Origin: Candidatus Aerophobota bacterium
GTDB taxonomy: Bacteria; Chlamydiota; Chlamydiia; Chlamydiales; GCA-2402025
Assembly (NCBI GenBank): GCA_002402025.1
Contig: NVUU01000058.1
Coordinates: 1,596-9,956, forward strand
DNA: 8,361 bases
Direction: 5' to 3'
Both the position numbers and the translations under genes were made by a program. Below the pieces are notes generated by a model. The model searched no databases and was not told where the DNA came from. It worked only from the letters and a program-made list of their open reading frames with translations. Position 1 is the first letter of the stretch; each line of letters begins with the position of its first letter. Below are positions 1 to 5,969 of this stretch, one piece after another.

Positions 1-792
1 TCTGATGTCGCAGGGTTTGTTGCCTCCACCTATAACAGAGGGATCCCCCTTATCCTATTCCCCACCTCGCTTCTTGCTATGGTAGACGCTGCTATTGGGG
101 GGAAAACAGGAGTGAATACGAAATATGGCAAAAATCTCATTGGAAGCATCTATATGCCTGAGATGATCTTCTTGGACCTTAGAATGCTTAACTTCCTCCC
201 TGATAAGGAATGGACAAACGGCCTTGCAGAGGTCATGAAATACGCTGTATCTCTAGATTCTCATGTTTTTGAGATTCTTGAGAACGGTCTCGATAAATGG
301 GCTGGGAAAGACCCCGCATTTATCCAAGAGCTTATTATTCAAAGCTGCCAACTTAAAATCTCTGTTGTTGAGAAAGACACCCTAGAGAGCGGTTACAGAA
401 GGGTTCTCAACTTTGGCCATACGATCGCTCATGCAATAGAGGTCTGCGAAAAGTATGAGTTTGCACATGGTCACGCTGTCATTATAGGAGTACTTGTAGA
501 AGCGTATATCAGCATGAGGGCTGCTAATTTTCCCGAAGAGTCTTTTGAAAAGATCGTCACGCTAACAAGAGCCTATAACTTCCCTTTAAAGGTTTCTAAA
601 AAGACCACTAAAAAGAAAATAATGCATGCTATGCAGTATGATAAAAAATCTAAAGATTGCACTCCAAGATTTGTTCTATTAAAATCCCTTGGAGAAGTCC
701 ACTCATTTGATGGGGAATATTGCACTGAGGTAAAAAACTCCATTATAGAAAATGCACTCGATTGGATGTTTACCCTCTTTAAGGAAGTATAA
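1..792 (+). CDS. aroB: 3-dehydroquinate synthase, 5'-truncated by the window edge
   Basis: AroB converts DAHP to 3-dehydroquinate, the second step of the shikimate pathway, using NAD and a divalent metal in the cytoplasm. The frame is open from base 1 and gives 263 residues. The first visible residues, SDVAGFVAS, followed by the PTSLLAMVDAAIGGKTGVN block, are the conserved AroB core, so the ATG at 79 is an internal Met and not the start. The metal ligands known for the family are visible: Glu77 in GLAEVMKYA, His140 in NFGHTIAHAIE and His156 in AHGHAV (fragment numbering). The usual HGE after the third ligand region reads HGH here. By comparison with E. coli AroB (about 362 residues) roughly 100 N-terminal residues, including the NAD-binding part, lie outside the window. 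The stop (790-792) shares one base with the aroA start, so the gene is the upstream member of the aro operon. Confidence 0.96.
   Translation, partial: SDVAGFVASTYNRGIPLILFPTSLLAMVDAAIGGKTGVNTKYGKNLIGSIYMPEMIFLDLRMLNFLPDKEWTNGLAEVMKYAVSLDSHVFEILENGLDKWAGKDPAFIQELIIQSCQLKISVVEKDTLESGYRRVLNFGHTIAHAIEVCEKYEFAHGHAVIIGVLVEAYISMRAANFPEESFEKIVTLTRAYNFPLKVSKKTTKKKIMHAMQYDKKSKDCTPRFVLLKSLGEVHSFDGEYCTEVKNSIIENALDWMFTLFKEV
781..787 (+). promoter_or_regulatory. Shine-Dalgarno of aroA inside the aroB 3' end
   Basis: AAGGAAG lies four bases before the aroA ATG at 792 and within the last aroB codons. It supports the ATG at 792 as the true start and suggests that ribosomes finishing aroB reinitiate directly at aroA (TAATG junction). 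Confidence 0.8.
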
Positions 793-2078
793 TGCCAAGT
801 TACGAAATCACTCCCTGCAAAGTTCACGGGAAGTTAAAAATCCCAACTTCTAAGTCCCATACACTTCGTGCAATTCTTTTTGCTCTACTTGCTGAGGGGA
901 AAACAACGATCCATCACTATCTAAACTCTCCTGATACACTCGCTATGCTTAATGCCATCAAACTCTTTGGAGCAAAGGTGCAAGTAGAAGAGTCTAAAAT
1001 TAGAGTAGAGGGCATAGCAGGACAGATCAAGTGCTGCGAAAATGTGATCGATTCTGGTAACTCTGGGATCGTATACCGCTTCATAGCAGCTATAGCCGCT
1101 CTTTCAGATAGCTACACGATTATCACAGGAGATCATTCAATACGCCATCAAAGGCCTATTAAACCTCTTCTTGAGGCACTTGAGCAGCTCGGATGCTTTG
1201 CTAAATCCTCAAGAGATGACGATCATGCTCCTATAATCATTAAAGGCCCGATAAGTAAGAATACCGCGACACTCGAGGCAAAAGATTCTCAATACATTTC
1301 GGCACTGCTCATAGCGGGAGCTTTTGCAAAAAAGCCGTTCGAGATCCATGTAAAAAATCCTGGAGAAACACCTTGGATGATGCTAACACTTGATTGGCTC
1401 GATCGCTTTAGCATCAAGTACGAAAATCACGGATTTAAAAGATATAAGATCTTTGGCGGCTCAAAAATAAAGGGTTTTGATTACACAGTACCTGGTGATT
1501 TTAGCTCTGCTGCATATCCTATTGCAGCAGCACTTGTCACAAAATCATCTGTAACGATACACCCAATTGATATGAATGACTCTCAAGGAGATAAACATCT
1601 GATTGATGTCCTCAAAAAGATGGGAGCATCTATAGAAATCGATGATGACAAGAAAACACTCACAGTAAATGAGACGCATAAGCTAAGTGGTATGAAGATC
1701 GATCTTAATCCTATGATCGATGCGATTACGATCCTTGCTGTTATCGGCTGCTTTGCTGAGGGAGAAACTCTTCTTTACAATGGAGAGATCGCCCGCAAGA
1801 AAGAGTGCGACAGGATCCACTGCATTGCAAAAGAACTTAAAAAGATGGGGGCTGATATCGAAGAAAGACCTGACGGTCTTCTTATCAAGCAATCTAAACT
1901 AAATGGCGCAAAGCTTGAAACCCATAAAGACCATAGACTCGTACTCTCGCTCTCTGTTGCAGCGCTTGGGGCAAGCTCTTCTAGCACGATTCTTGATGTC
2001 GATGTTGTTAAAAAAACCTTCCCAACATTCTACGAAGATATGAAACACTTAAATGCGAGCATTAGGCAAATCCCATGA
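792..2078 (+). CDS. aroA: 3-phosphoshikimate 1-carboxyvinyltransferase (EPSP synthase)
   Basis: This cytoplasmic enzyme transfers the enolpyruvyl group of PEP to shikimate-3-phosphate, giving EPSP. The 428 residues match the usual family length (about 427). Visible hallmarks are the N-terminal substrate motif PTSKSHTLRA (Lys21, Ser22, Arg26), the glycine loop GNSGIVYRF (89-97), Arg121-Pro in QRPIKPLLEALEQLG, the DSQYISALL block (Gln167), VPGDFSSAAY (233-241), the catalytic Asp310 in MIDAITILAV, RKKECDR (335-341) and DHRLVLSLS (380-388). The PEP-binding loop is unusual: the residues equivalent to E. coli Thr97 and Pro101 are Ile93 and Phe97, while the Gly96 equivalent (Gly92) is kept. The start is supported by a strong ribosome site four bases upstream, and the gene overlaps aroB by one base and the kinase gene by four (ATGA). 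No sign of a frameshift is seen. Confidence 0.97.
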   Translation: MPSYEITPCKVHGKLKIPTSKSHTLRAILFALLAEGKTTIHHYLNSPDTLAMLNAIKLFGAKVQVEESKIRVEGIAGQIKCCENVIDSGNSGIVYRFIAAIAALSDSYTIITGDHSIRHQRPIKPLLEALEQLGCFAKSSRDDDHAPIIIKGPISKNTATLEAKDSQYISALLIAGAFAKKPFEIHVKNPGETPWMMLTLDWLDRFSIKYENHGFKRYKIFGGSKIKGFDYTVPGDFSSAAYPIAAALVTKSSVTIHPIDMNDSQGDKHLIDVLKKMGASIEIDDDKKTLTVNETHKLSGMKIDLNPMIDAITILAVIGCFAEGETLLYNGEIARKKECDRIHCIAKELKKMGADIEERPDGLLIKQSKLNGAKLETHKDHRLVLSLSVAALGASSSSTILDVDVVKKTFPTFYEDMKHLNASIRQIP

Positions 2079-2623
2079 TTATTATTTTGTTTGGTTTTAA
2101 AAGGTGTGGAAAAACCTACTACGGAAGACTTCTTGCAAAAAGAATGCATTTTACATTTATCGACACTGATCGACTGATAGAAGATCTTTACTTTAGAGAA
2201 GAAGGTTTAAAAACCACATGCAGGCAAATCCATCAGGACCTTGGAGAAAGTGCATTTAGAGCATACGAGCAAAAAGTGATCAATGAAATCAAGCATAAGA
2301 AAGATGCTGTGATCTCTGTTGGTGGTGGTGCTGTGCTTCATGAAAACAATCTGCTTGCGCTTGGCAGGATCGGTACCCTTGTCTATTTAAAAGCGAGCAA
2401 AGAAATGATAGAAAAAAGAATCCTATCTGATGAGCTTCCCTCCTATCTAAACCCTCACGAGCCCGAACAGTCCTTTGAGAGGATGTATAGAGACAGAGAA
2501 CCAAAATATGTACAGGTACAAGCTCGAGAAGTTGAAATAGACAACAAAAAAGACGATGAAGTTCTAGAAGAGCTTGAAGAAATAATCAAACAAACACGCG
2601 AGATAAATCATGGCGCAAAATAG
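2075..2623 (+). CDS. aroK: Shikimate kinase
   Basis: The product phosphorylates shikimate at O3 with ATP in the cytoplasm, making the substrate of the AroA encoded just upstream. It has 182 residues, slightly longer than E. coli AroK (173). It shows a Walker A loop GFKRCGKT (7-14), the shikimate/Mg-binding DTD (30-32), the GESAFRAYE segment (57-65) with Arg62, the glycine-rich VGGGAVL (82-88), and RDREPKY (139-145), equivalent to the C-terminal substrate Arg motif. The lid normally carries an RPLL-like motif with an ATP-contacting Arg; here the sequence is DELPSYLNP (119-127) with no Arg next to the Pro. As I recall, the chlamydial AroL lid also has a Leu-Pro variant, so this may be lineage-typical. 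The ATG overlaps the aroA stop as ATGA, with only a weak upstream AGG, which points to translational coupling. Chlamydial annotations often call this gene aroL. Confidence 0.93.
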   Translation: MIIILFGFKRCGKTYYGRLLAKRMHFTFIDTDRLIEDLYFREEGLKTTCRQIHQDLGESAFRAYEQKVINEIKHKKDAVISVGGGAVLHENNLLALGRIGTLVYLKASKEMIEKRILSDELPSYLNPHEPEQSFERMYRDREPKYVQVQAREVEIDNKKDDEVLEELEEIIKQTREINHGAK

Positions 2624-3710
2624 TTTTGGAGATATTTTTAGGATTACCACCTTCGGAGAGTCCCACGGAAAAGCTCTTGGTGTAATCATTGATGGATGTC
2701 CAGCAGGACTTGAGATCACAGAAGAAGACATTAATAATGAGCTTTTTTTGCGCCAGCCTGGAAAGACAGAGTTCACAACGCCCCGGAAAGAAAAAGACGC
2801 AGGAAAAATCCTCTCTGGCACATTTGAGGGTAAAACTACAGGAGCACCTATCTGCATCGTTATTTACAATCACGATGCAGACTCTAGTAAATACGAAGCT
2901 ATAAAGGATGTATATAGACCCGGCCATGCGAACTTCACATACCTTGAGAAGTATGGGATCTTTGATTATAGAGGCGGTGGAAGATCTTCAGCAAGAGAGA
3001 CCGCTTGTAGAGTCGCTGCAGGAGCCGTTGCAAAAAAGTTCCTTGCAAGCGCAAACATCCACCTATGTGCCTACATCAAAGAGATCGGCGGGATAGAAGC
3101 TAATGTGAAACCTGATACTGACACCCTTTCTTTTAGAGAAAAAGTCTACGACAACCCTATCTTCTGCCCTGATAAAGACTCTGCTGCAAAAATGATGGAT
3201 CTCATAAAGCTTGCAAAAGAGGAAGGTGATTCTCTTGGCGGCGTTGTAGAGTTGATTTCATCAGATTTGCCCACAGGTCTTGGAGACCCTGTCTACGGTA
3301 AGCTTGAAGCAAAGCTTGCTTTTGCAATGATGTCACTCCCTGCTACAAAAGGTGTTGAGTTCGGCTCTGGTTTTTCAGGATCAAAAATGAGAGGTTCTGA
3401 GCACAACGATCACTTTATTTTAGATGACAAAAAAAACGTAAGAACCAAAACAAACTTTTCAGGTGGCACCCTCGGCGGTATTTCAAACGGTATGCCTCTT
3501 AAGCTACGCGTTGCGTTTAAGCCAACTTCTTCCATTACAAAACCGATCCCAACTCTCACGGTTGATAAAAAAGAAACCACTTTTAATCTCCCAGAAGGCT
3601 CTCGCCATGACCCTTGTGTTACGATACGAGCTGTACCCATCGTAGAATCCATGGCAAGCATCGTACTTGCAGACTGTCTACTACTAAACAGATGTGCACG
3701 AACTTATTGA
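2610..3710 (+). CDS. aroC: Chorismate synthase
   Basis: AroC removes phosphate from EPSP to form chorismate, the branch point to aromatic amino acids and folate, and needs reduced FMN. The 366 residues are normal for the family (E. coli 361). All three family signatures are visible: TFGESHGKALG (14-24, His19), RPGHANFTY followed by DYRGGGRSSARETACRVAAG (103-138, with catalytic His106 and the Arg-rich FMN site), and SRHDPCVTIRAVPIVESMA (331-349, Asp334). The usual RPGHAD reads RPGHAN. The start codon sits 14 bases inside the end of the kinase gene in another reading frame, with a modest GAG about seven bases upstream, so expression probably depends on translation of the upstream gene. The C-terminal residues NRCARTY are short and not conserved, but the overall length argues against truncation. 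It is the last gene of the operon. Confidence 0.97.
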   Translation: MAQNSFGDIFRITTFGESHGKALGVIIDGCPAGLEITEEDINNELFLRQPGKTEFTTPRKEKDAGKILSGTFEGKTTGAPICIVIYNHDADSSKYEAIKDVYRPGHANFTYLEKYGIFDYRGGGRSSARETACRVAAGAVAKKFLASANIHLCAYIKEIGGIEANVKPDTDTLSFREKVYDNPIFCPDKDSAAKMMDLIKLAKEEGDSLGGVVELISSDLPTGLGDPVYGKLEAKLAFAMMSLPATKGVEFGSGFSGSKMRGSEHNDHFILDDKKNVRTKTNFSGGTLGGISNGMPLKLRVAFKPTSSITKPIPTLTVDKKETTFNLPEGSRHDPCVTIRAVPIVESMASIVLADCLLLNRCARTY

Positions 3711-3743
3711 TACTCTACGGCTCACATGAGAAGAAAGAATACC

Positions 3744-3789
3744 TCTGTAAAACAATGACTTAGGAGAAATAGGTCTCAAATTTTACAGA
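3744..3789. repeat. 9-bp inverted repeat with nested stem
   Basis: TCTGTAAAA (3744-3752) and TTTTACAGA (3781-3789) are perfect inverted copies separated by 28 bases. Inside them GAGA (3764-3767) and TCTC (3774-3777) form a second short stem with a 6-base loop. It lies 33 bases after the aroC stop. There is no T-run on either side, so it is not a standard Rho-independent terminator. It could be an RNA-stabilising 3' structure of the aro mRNA, a relic of a mobile element, or chance in AT-rich DNA. Confidence 0.4.
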
Positions 3790-3811
3790 AAAAGTGTTGC
3801 TTAATTCTCTA

Positions 3812-3833
3812 GGGACTTATTCAACAAAGTCCC
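3812..3833 (+). terminator. GGGACTT/AAGTCCC hairpin downstream of the aro operon
   Basis: GGGACTT (3812-3818) and AAGTCCC (3827-3833) form a perfect 7-bp stem with an 8-base loop, about 100 bases after the aroC stop. It is the most GC-rich hairpin in the gap and could end the aro transcript. The following bases (AAGGGGTTGTG, then A-rich) lack a U-tract, so it is a poor intrinsic terminator. On the minus strand the same bases contain GTTGAATAAGTCCC, a motif resembling the ends of some IS5-type insertion sequences, which is the competing reading. Confidence 0.3.
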
Positions 3834-3915
3834 AAGGGGTTGTGAAAAAAATAAATTTAATCAAAAAAAGAACTAAATAAATGTGAAATATCATTTCATA
3901 AGATCTTGATTATAA

Positions 3916-3937
3916 CTGTAACCACTTATGGTTGTAG
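3916..3937. repeat. Short hairpin, 9-bp stem with 4-base loop
   Basis: CTGTAACCA (3916-3924) pairs with TGGTTGTAG (3929-3937) around a CTTA loop, with two G-T wobbles. It is followed within 15 bases on the plus strand by CCTTTTGTTT, a weak T-rich stretch. It may be an RNA hairpin or part of the decayed minus-strand ORF that it overlaps. Confidence 0.35.
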
Positions 3938-4034
3938 CTCATGGCAACTTCCTTTTGTTTCTGACGATAAGGATCGCACCTGTTTCTAGACTAGATTAAT
4001 CAAATTTTAATTATATCTTTATATAAATAAACGC

Positions 4035-4062
4035 CTGTATATGTTAAAATATTTATTATAAT
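4035..4062 (+). promoter_or_regulatory. Probable sigma-70-type promoter of the LRR-NEL gene
   Basis: A perfect TATAAT (4057-4062) lies 20 bases before the ATG at 4082. Sixteen bases upstream of it CTGTAT (4035-4040) is only a weak -35 match. A second possibility is an extended -10, TG-T-TAAAAT (4042-4050), which would not need a -35. Either gives a very short leader. The surrounding 80 bases are almost entirely A and T, which could act as an UP element. Confidence 0.5.
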
Positions 4063-4072
4063 ATTAAACATT

Positions 4073-4076
4073 AAGG
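4073..4076 (+). promoter_or_regulatory. Ribosome binding site of the LRR-NEL gene
   Basis: AAGG is placed five bases before the ATG at 4082. It is a short but well-spaced Shine-Dalgarno and favours this ATG over later Met codons. Confidence 0.55.
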
Positions 4077-4081
4077 TCGTT

Positions 4082-5869
4082 ATGTCTAATCCTACTAGTT
4101 TACAAAGTTCATCTCTCGCAGAAACATTCGAAGTACCACATGCATTACCGGAAGAAGGTGACAACCTACAGCAGCAGGGGACGGTTGATAGTATGAGGAG
4201 CCGTCATTTGCAAAGAGCCTCAGGCAACCCCCAGTCACAAGATGATTCCTCCGCACTCTCTCAGAGAGTCTTGACACCGTTAAGAGAAGGGGACAATTCC
4301 TTGGTAAACTCAAGAAACCCCAATAGTGCTGCTCCCTCGAAAGAATATACACAGCTAAAGGAAAAGATTGATGCTTGGAAAGAAGCATCAGATATGGGTG
4401 CAAAATTAAAAGAAAATGTAGAAACATATATTCTTGAATATATTAAAAATCCATGTGACACAATGGATTTTAGTAACTATAGCGATCTTGAATCATTACC
4501 TGATGTGTTTGATCATTCGGCTTTTGTCAACCTAAAAACCCTCAATTTAAGCGATACTCAGATAACCTATCTTCCAGACTCTATCGGCAATCTCGCTAGT
4601 TTGAAGAAGCTCGATTTAAGCGAGACTTGGGTAGGCTCTCTTCCAGACTCTTTCGGCAACCTCTCTTGTTTGGAGGAGCTTGATTTAAACAATACTCCGA
4701 CACGCTTTCTTTCTGACTCTATCGGCGATCTCCATTCTTTGATCGAACTCGACTTACGCGATACTCAGATAACCTTTCTTCCAGACTCTATCTGTAATCT
4801 CTCTAGTTTGGAGTGGCTCTTTTTAGATAGGACTCCCCTGGCTAGCCTCCCTAGTGCAATCACAAATTTACCAAATGATTGTACCATTTACTTAACGATT
4901 TCAAGATTCTCTGAGAGAGTGCGAACCAACCTAGAAGAGCAAACGAACCAACCTGATTACAGTGGACCTACATTCGAATATGATAACGCCGAAGAAGAAA
5001 ATAGCACCTCTCTTTCAAACACGCCCCTAGAGAGCCTACAAGCTGTTTTCACTGCGGCGGAGCAAAATGGAACTGTTAAAACATTACTTGATGCCCTTAC
5101 AGACTCTCGTTTAGATAAAGAAAAGGATGATCTACACAGTTGGCTTCACAGACTACACGAAACTGCTGATGCACAATCAGAAGGAAGAACACAATTTTTT
5201 AACGAGATTCTTGAAATACTCAATCTTGCTTCTAAGGATAGTGGTTTCAAAGGAGTTTTCTATAGAGTCTTAGATGACGCCTCAAGAACATGTGGTGATA
5301 GGATCGCACTTTCAGTACTACATATGGGCATACAAAACAAACTTGCTTCTGTAAATACATCAAAACCTATGGATGTCGTAAAGTTTTTAATAAAAGGTGT
5401 GTTTGTCATGGACCTTTTAGAGAAGACTGCAAGGAATATTATTACTACTCTTCCATTTGTGGATCCATTAGAAGTTTATTTGGGTCTACCTATGAAACTA
5501 AAGGACGAGTATGACCTCCCTATTAACACAAGTAACATGCTCTATTATGACTGCAGCGCTCTAAAGGACAGTCATCTTACTCAAACAAGAGACATCGTCG
5601 ATGAAGCCTTAAAAGATGAAAATAAAGTGTTAAAATTTCTGATAGAGCAACCTAAGTGGCTAGAAAGCCTTGAGAAGCTTTTCTCAAAAGAGATCGAAGC
5701 GATTAAAGAAACAAAAAGTACTTCTCTAAATAATATTAGTGATGATCTTTCTGCAGCGGATGGTGCAGTGATTGAAAAAGAGACCGAAGAGCAGTACGAT
5801 ATCGACCTTATGAAACTCACCAAAACAGCCATGCATACAAGAAGAAGACTACCTGTTCTAACTGCCTAA
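4082..5869 (+). CDS. Leucine-rich repeat NEL-type E3 ubiquitin ligase, probable secreted effector
   Basis: The 595-residue product has the layout of the IpaH/SspH/SlrP effectors. Residues 1-87 are polar, Ser/Gln-rich and probably disordered, as in type III secretion leaders. Residues 88-146 form a helical cap (KIDAWKEAS onward) ending in an LDLS-like MDFSNYSDLESLP. Five 23-residue LRRs fill 149-263. Residues 264-296 resemble the IpaH/SspH capping segment, with SERV (277-280) and PDYSGP (291-296). From about 311 to 589 the sequence follows the NEL domain: LHSWLHRL, then TCGDRIAL with putative catalytic Cys404 and Asp406 (the CxD motif of NEL ligases), then LLEKTAR (445-451), FVDPLEVYL (459-467) and a helical C-terminus with EKETEEQYDIDL. 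In characterised family members the Cys takes ubiquitin from a host E2 and the LRR selects the target and restrains the ligase. No signal peptide or membrane segment is seen, and no secretion genes lie nearby, so export by type III secretion is inferred. The gene stands alone with its own promoter. Confidence 0.9.
   Translation: MSNPTSLQSSSLAETFEVPHALPEEGDNLQQQGTVDSMRSRHLQRASGNPQSQDDSSALSQRVLTPLREGDNSLVNSRNPNSAAPSKEYTQLKEKIDAWKEASDMGAKLKENVETYILEYIKNPCDTMDFSNYSDLESLPDVFDHSAFVNLKTLNLSDTQITYLPDSIGNLASLKKLDLSETWVGSLPDSFGNLSCLEELDLNNTPTRFLSDSIGDLHSLIELDLRDTQITFLPDSICNLSSLEWLFLDRTPLASLPSAITNLPNDCTIYLTISRFSERVRTNLEEQTNQPDYSGPTFEYDNAEEENSTSLSNTPLESLQAVFTAAEQNGTVKTLLDALTDSRLDKEKDDLHSWLHRLHETADAQSEGRTQFFNEILEILNLASKDSGFKGVFYRVLDDASRTCGDRIALSVLHMGIQNKLASVNTSKPMDVVKFLIKGVFVMDLLEKTARNIITTLPFVDPLEVYLGLPMKLKDEYDLPINTSNMLYYDCSALKDSHLTQTRDIVDEALKDENKVLKFLIEQPKWLESLEKLFSKEIEAIKETKSTSLNNISDDLSAADGAVIEKETEEQYDIDLMKLTKTAMHTRRRLPVLTA
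4526..4870 (+). repeat. Five tandem 23-residue leucine-rich repeats (69-bp DNA unit)
   Basis: Protein residues 149-171, 172-194, 195-217, 218-240 and 241-263 align without gaps to xxLxxLxLxxTxIxxLPxSIxNL. The DNA is still repetitive: the 33 bases at 4553-4585 and 4760-4792 differ at one position, and CCAGACTCT recurs at the same place in units 1, 2 and 4. The repeats therefore arose by fairly recent 69-bp duplication, or have been homogenised. A Thr stands where most LRRs have Asn, a feature shared with 23-24 residue LRRs of plant-type proteins. This array is the predicted target-recognition surface. Confidence 0.93.
5012..5848 (+). other. NEL (novel E3 ligase) catalytic domain region
   Basis: This marks codons 311-589 of the effector gene. 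The catalytic Cys404 codon is TGT at 5291-5293, in the context DDASRTCGDRIAL; from memory, Salmonella SspH/SlrP proteins read ATESCEDRVAL at the same place. The conserved LLEKTAR...TLPFVDPLEVYL block lies about 40-60 residues after the Cys, as in the family. The domain runs nearly to the C-terminus and appears complete, with no stop or frameshift. Boundaries are estimated by eye. Confidence 0.87.
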
Positions 5870-5885
5870 TCAATTTACCAATATG

Positions 5886-5906
5886 GCAAGAGATCCAGGA
5901 TCTTGC
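5886..5906. terminator. Weak hairpin between the convergent effector and transporter genes
   Basis: GCAAGA (5886-5891) and TCTTGC (5901-5906) form a 6-bp stem with a 9-base loop, 17 bases after the effector stop. Only scattered T residues follow on the plus strand (AGAGAGTTTGT), so termination would be inefficient. It is the only GC-containing hairpin between the two convergent transcripts. Confidence 0.35.
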
Positions 5907-5935
5907 TAAGAGAGTTTGTAAAAGTTTCAACTACA

Positions 5936-5969
5936 AGAAAAAACCCTTCAACAGATAACAAATTTGTTA
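5936..5969 (-). terminator. Possible terminator of the transporter operon (AT-rich palindrome plus T-run)
   Basis: A perfect 14-base palindrome, TAACAAATTTGTTA (5956-5969), includes the stop codon of the binding-protein gene. In the minus-strand direction it is followed within about 10-16 bases by GGGTTTTTTCTTG. The stem is AT-only apart from one C-G pair, so any terminator activity would be weak. Confidence 0.3.

Larger units (their letters stand above)
3812..3942 (-). mobile_element. Possible insertion-sequence relic (no intact transposase)
   Basis: On the minus strand an AAGGAAG ribosome site stands six bases before an ATG at 3942-3940 that opens a ten-codon ORF reading MSYNHKWLQL and then a stop (3910-3912). 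A ribosome site this good in front of such a short ORF suggests the beginning of a lost gene. About 75 bases further on, the strand carries the GGGACTT/AAGTCCC inverted repeat with an internal GTTGAATAA, a string I associate with some IS ends. No transposase domain, complete terminal repeat pair or target duplication can be shown, so this is a guess from fragments. Confidence 0.2.
3711..4081. other. Intergenic region with inverted repeats and no full-length gene
   Basis: These 371 bases separate the aro operon from the effector gene. I see no ORF longer than a few tens of codons with coding character. The left part holds a 9-bp inverted repeat (TCTGTAAAA/TTTTACAGA), the middle a 7-bp GGGACTT/AAGTCCC hairpin and a 9-bp stem with a 4-base loop at 3916-3937, and the right 80 bases are extremely AT-rich and contain the likely promoter of the next gene. 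A ten-codon minus-strand ORF behind a good ribosome site (3910-3942) may be the start of a decayed transposase. Confidence 0.7.

Noticed and set aside
79..81. ATG at 79 as the start of aroB
   Set aside because: The same frame is open from base 1 and encodes the conserved DxAGFxA and PTSLLA segments upstream of this Met, so the gene simply enters the window from the left.
2564..2927. Minus-strand ORFs opposite the aroK/aroC junction
   Set aside because: They are shadows of the conserved aroC 5' region, without family motifs or start signals.
3690..3745. Frameshift or truncation of the aroC C-terminus
   Set aside because: The last residues differ from typical endings and other frames continue for a few codons, but the protein is of normal length and the third signature plus the final helix are complete.
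4526..4870. Eukaryotic contamination, because the LRRs resemble plant proteins
   Set aside because: The gene is intronless, has bacterial promoter and ribosome-site features, sits between bacterial operons and continues in frame into a bacterial effector-type NEL domain.
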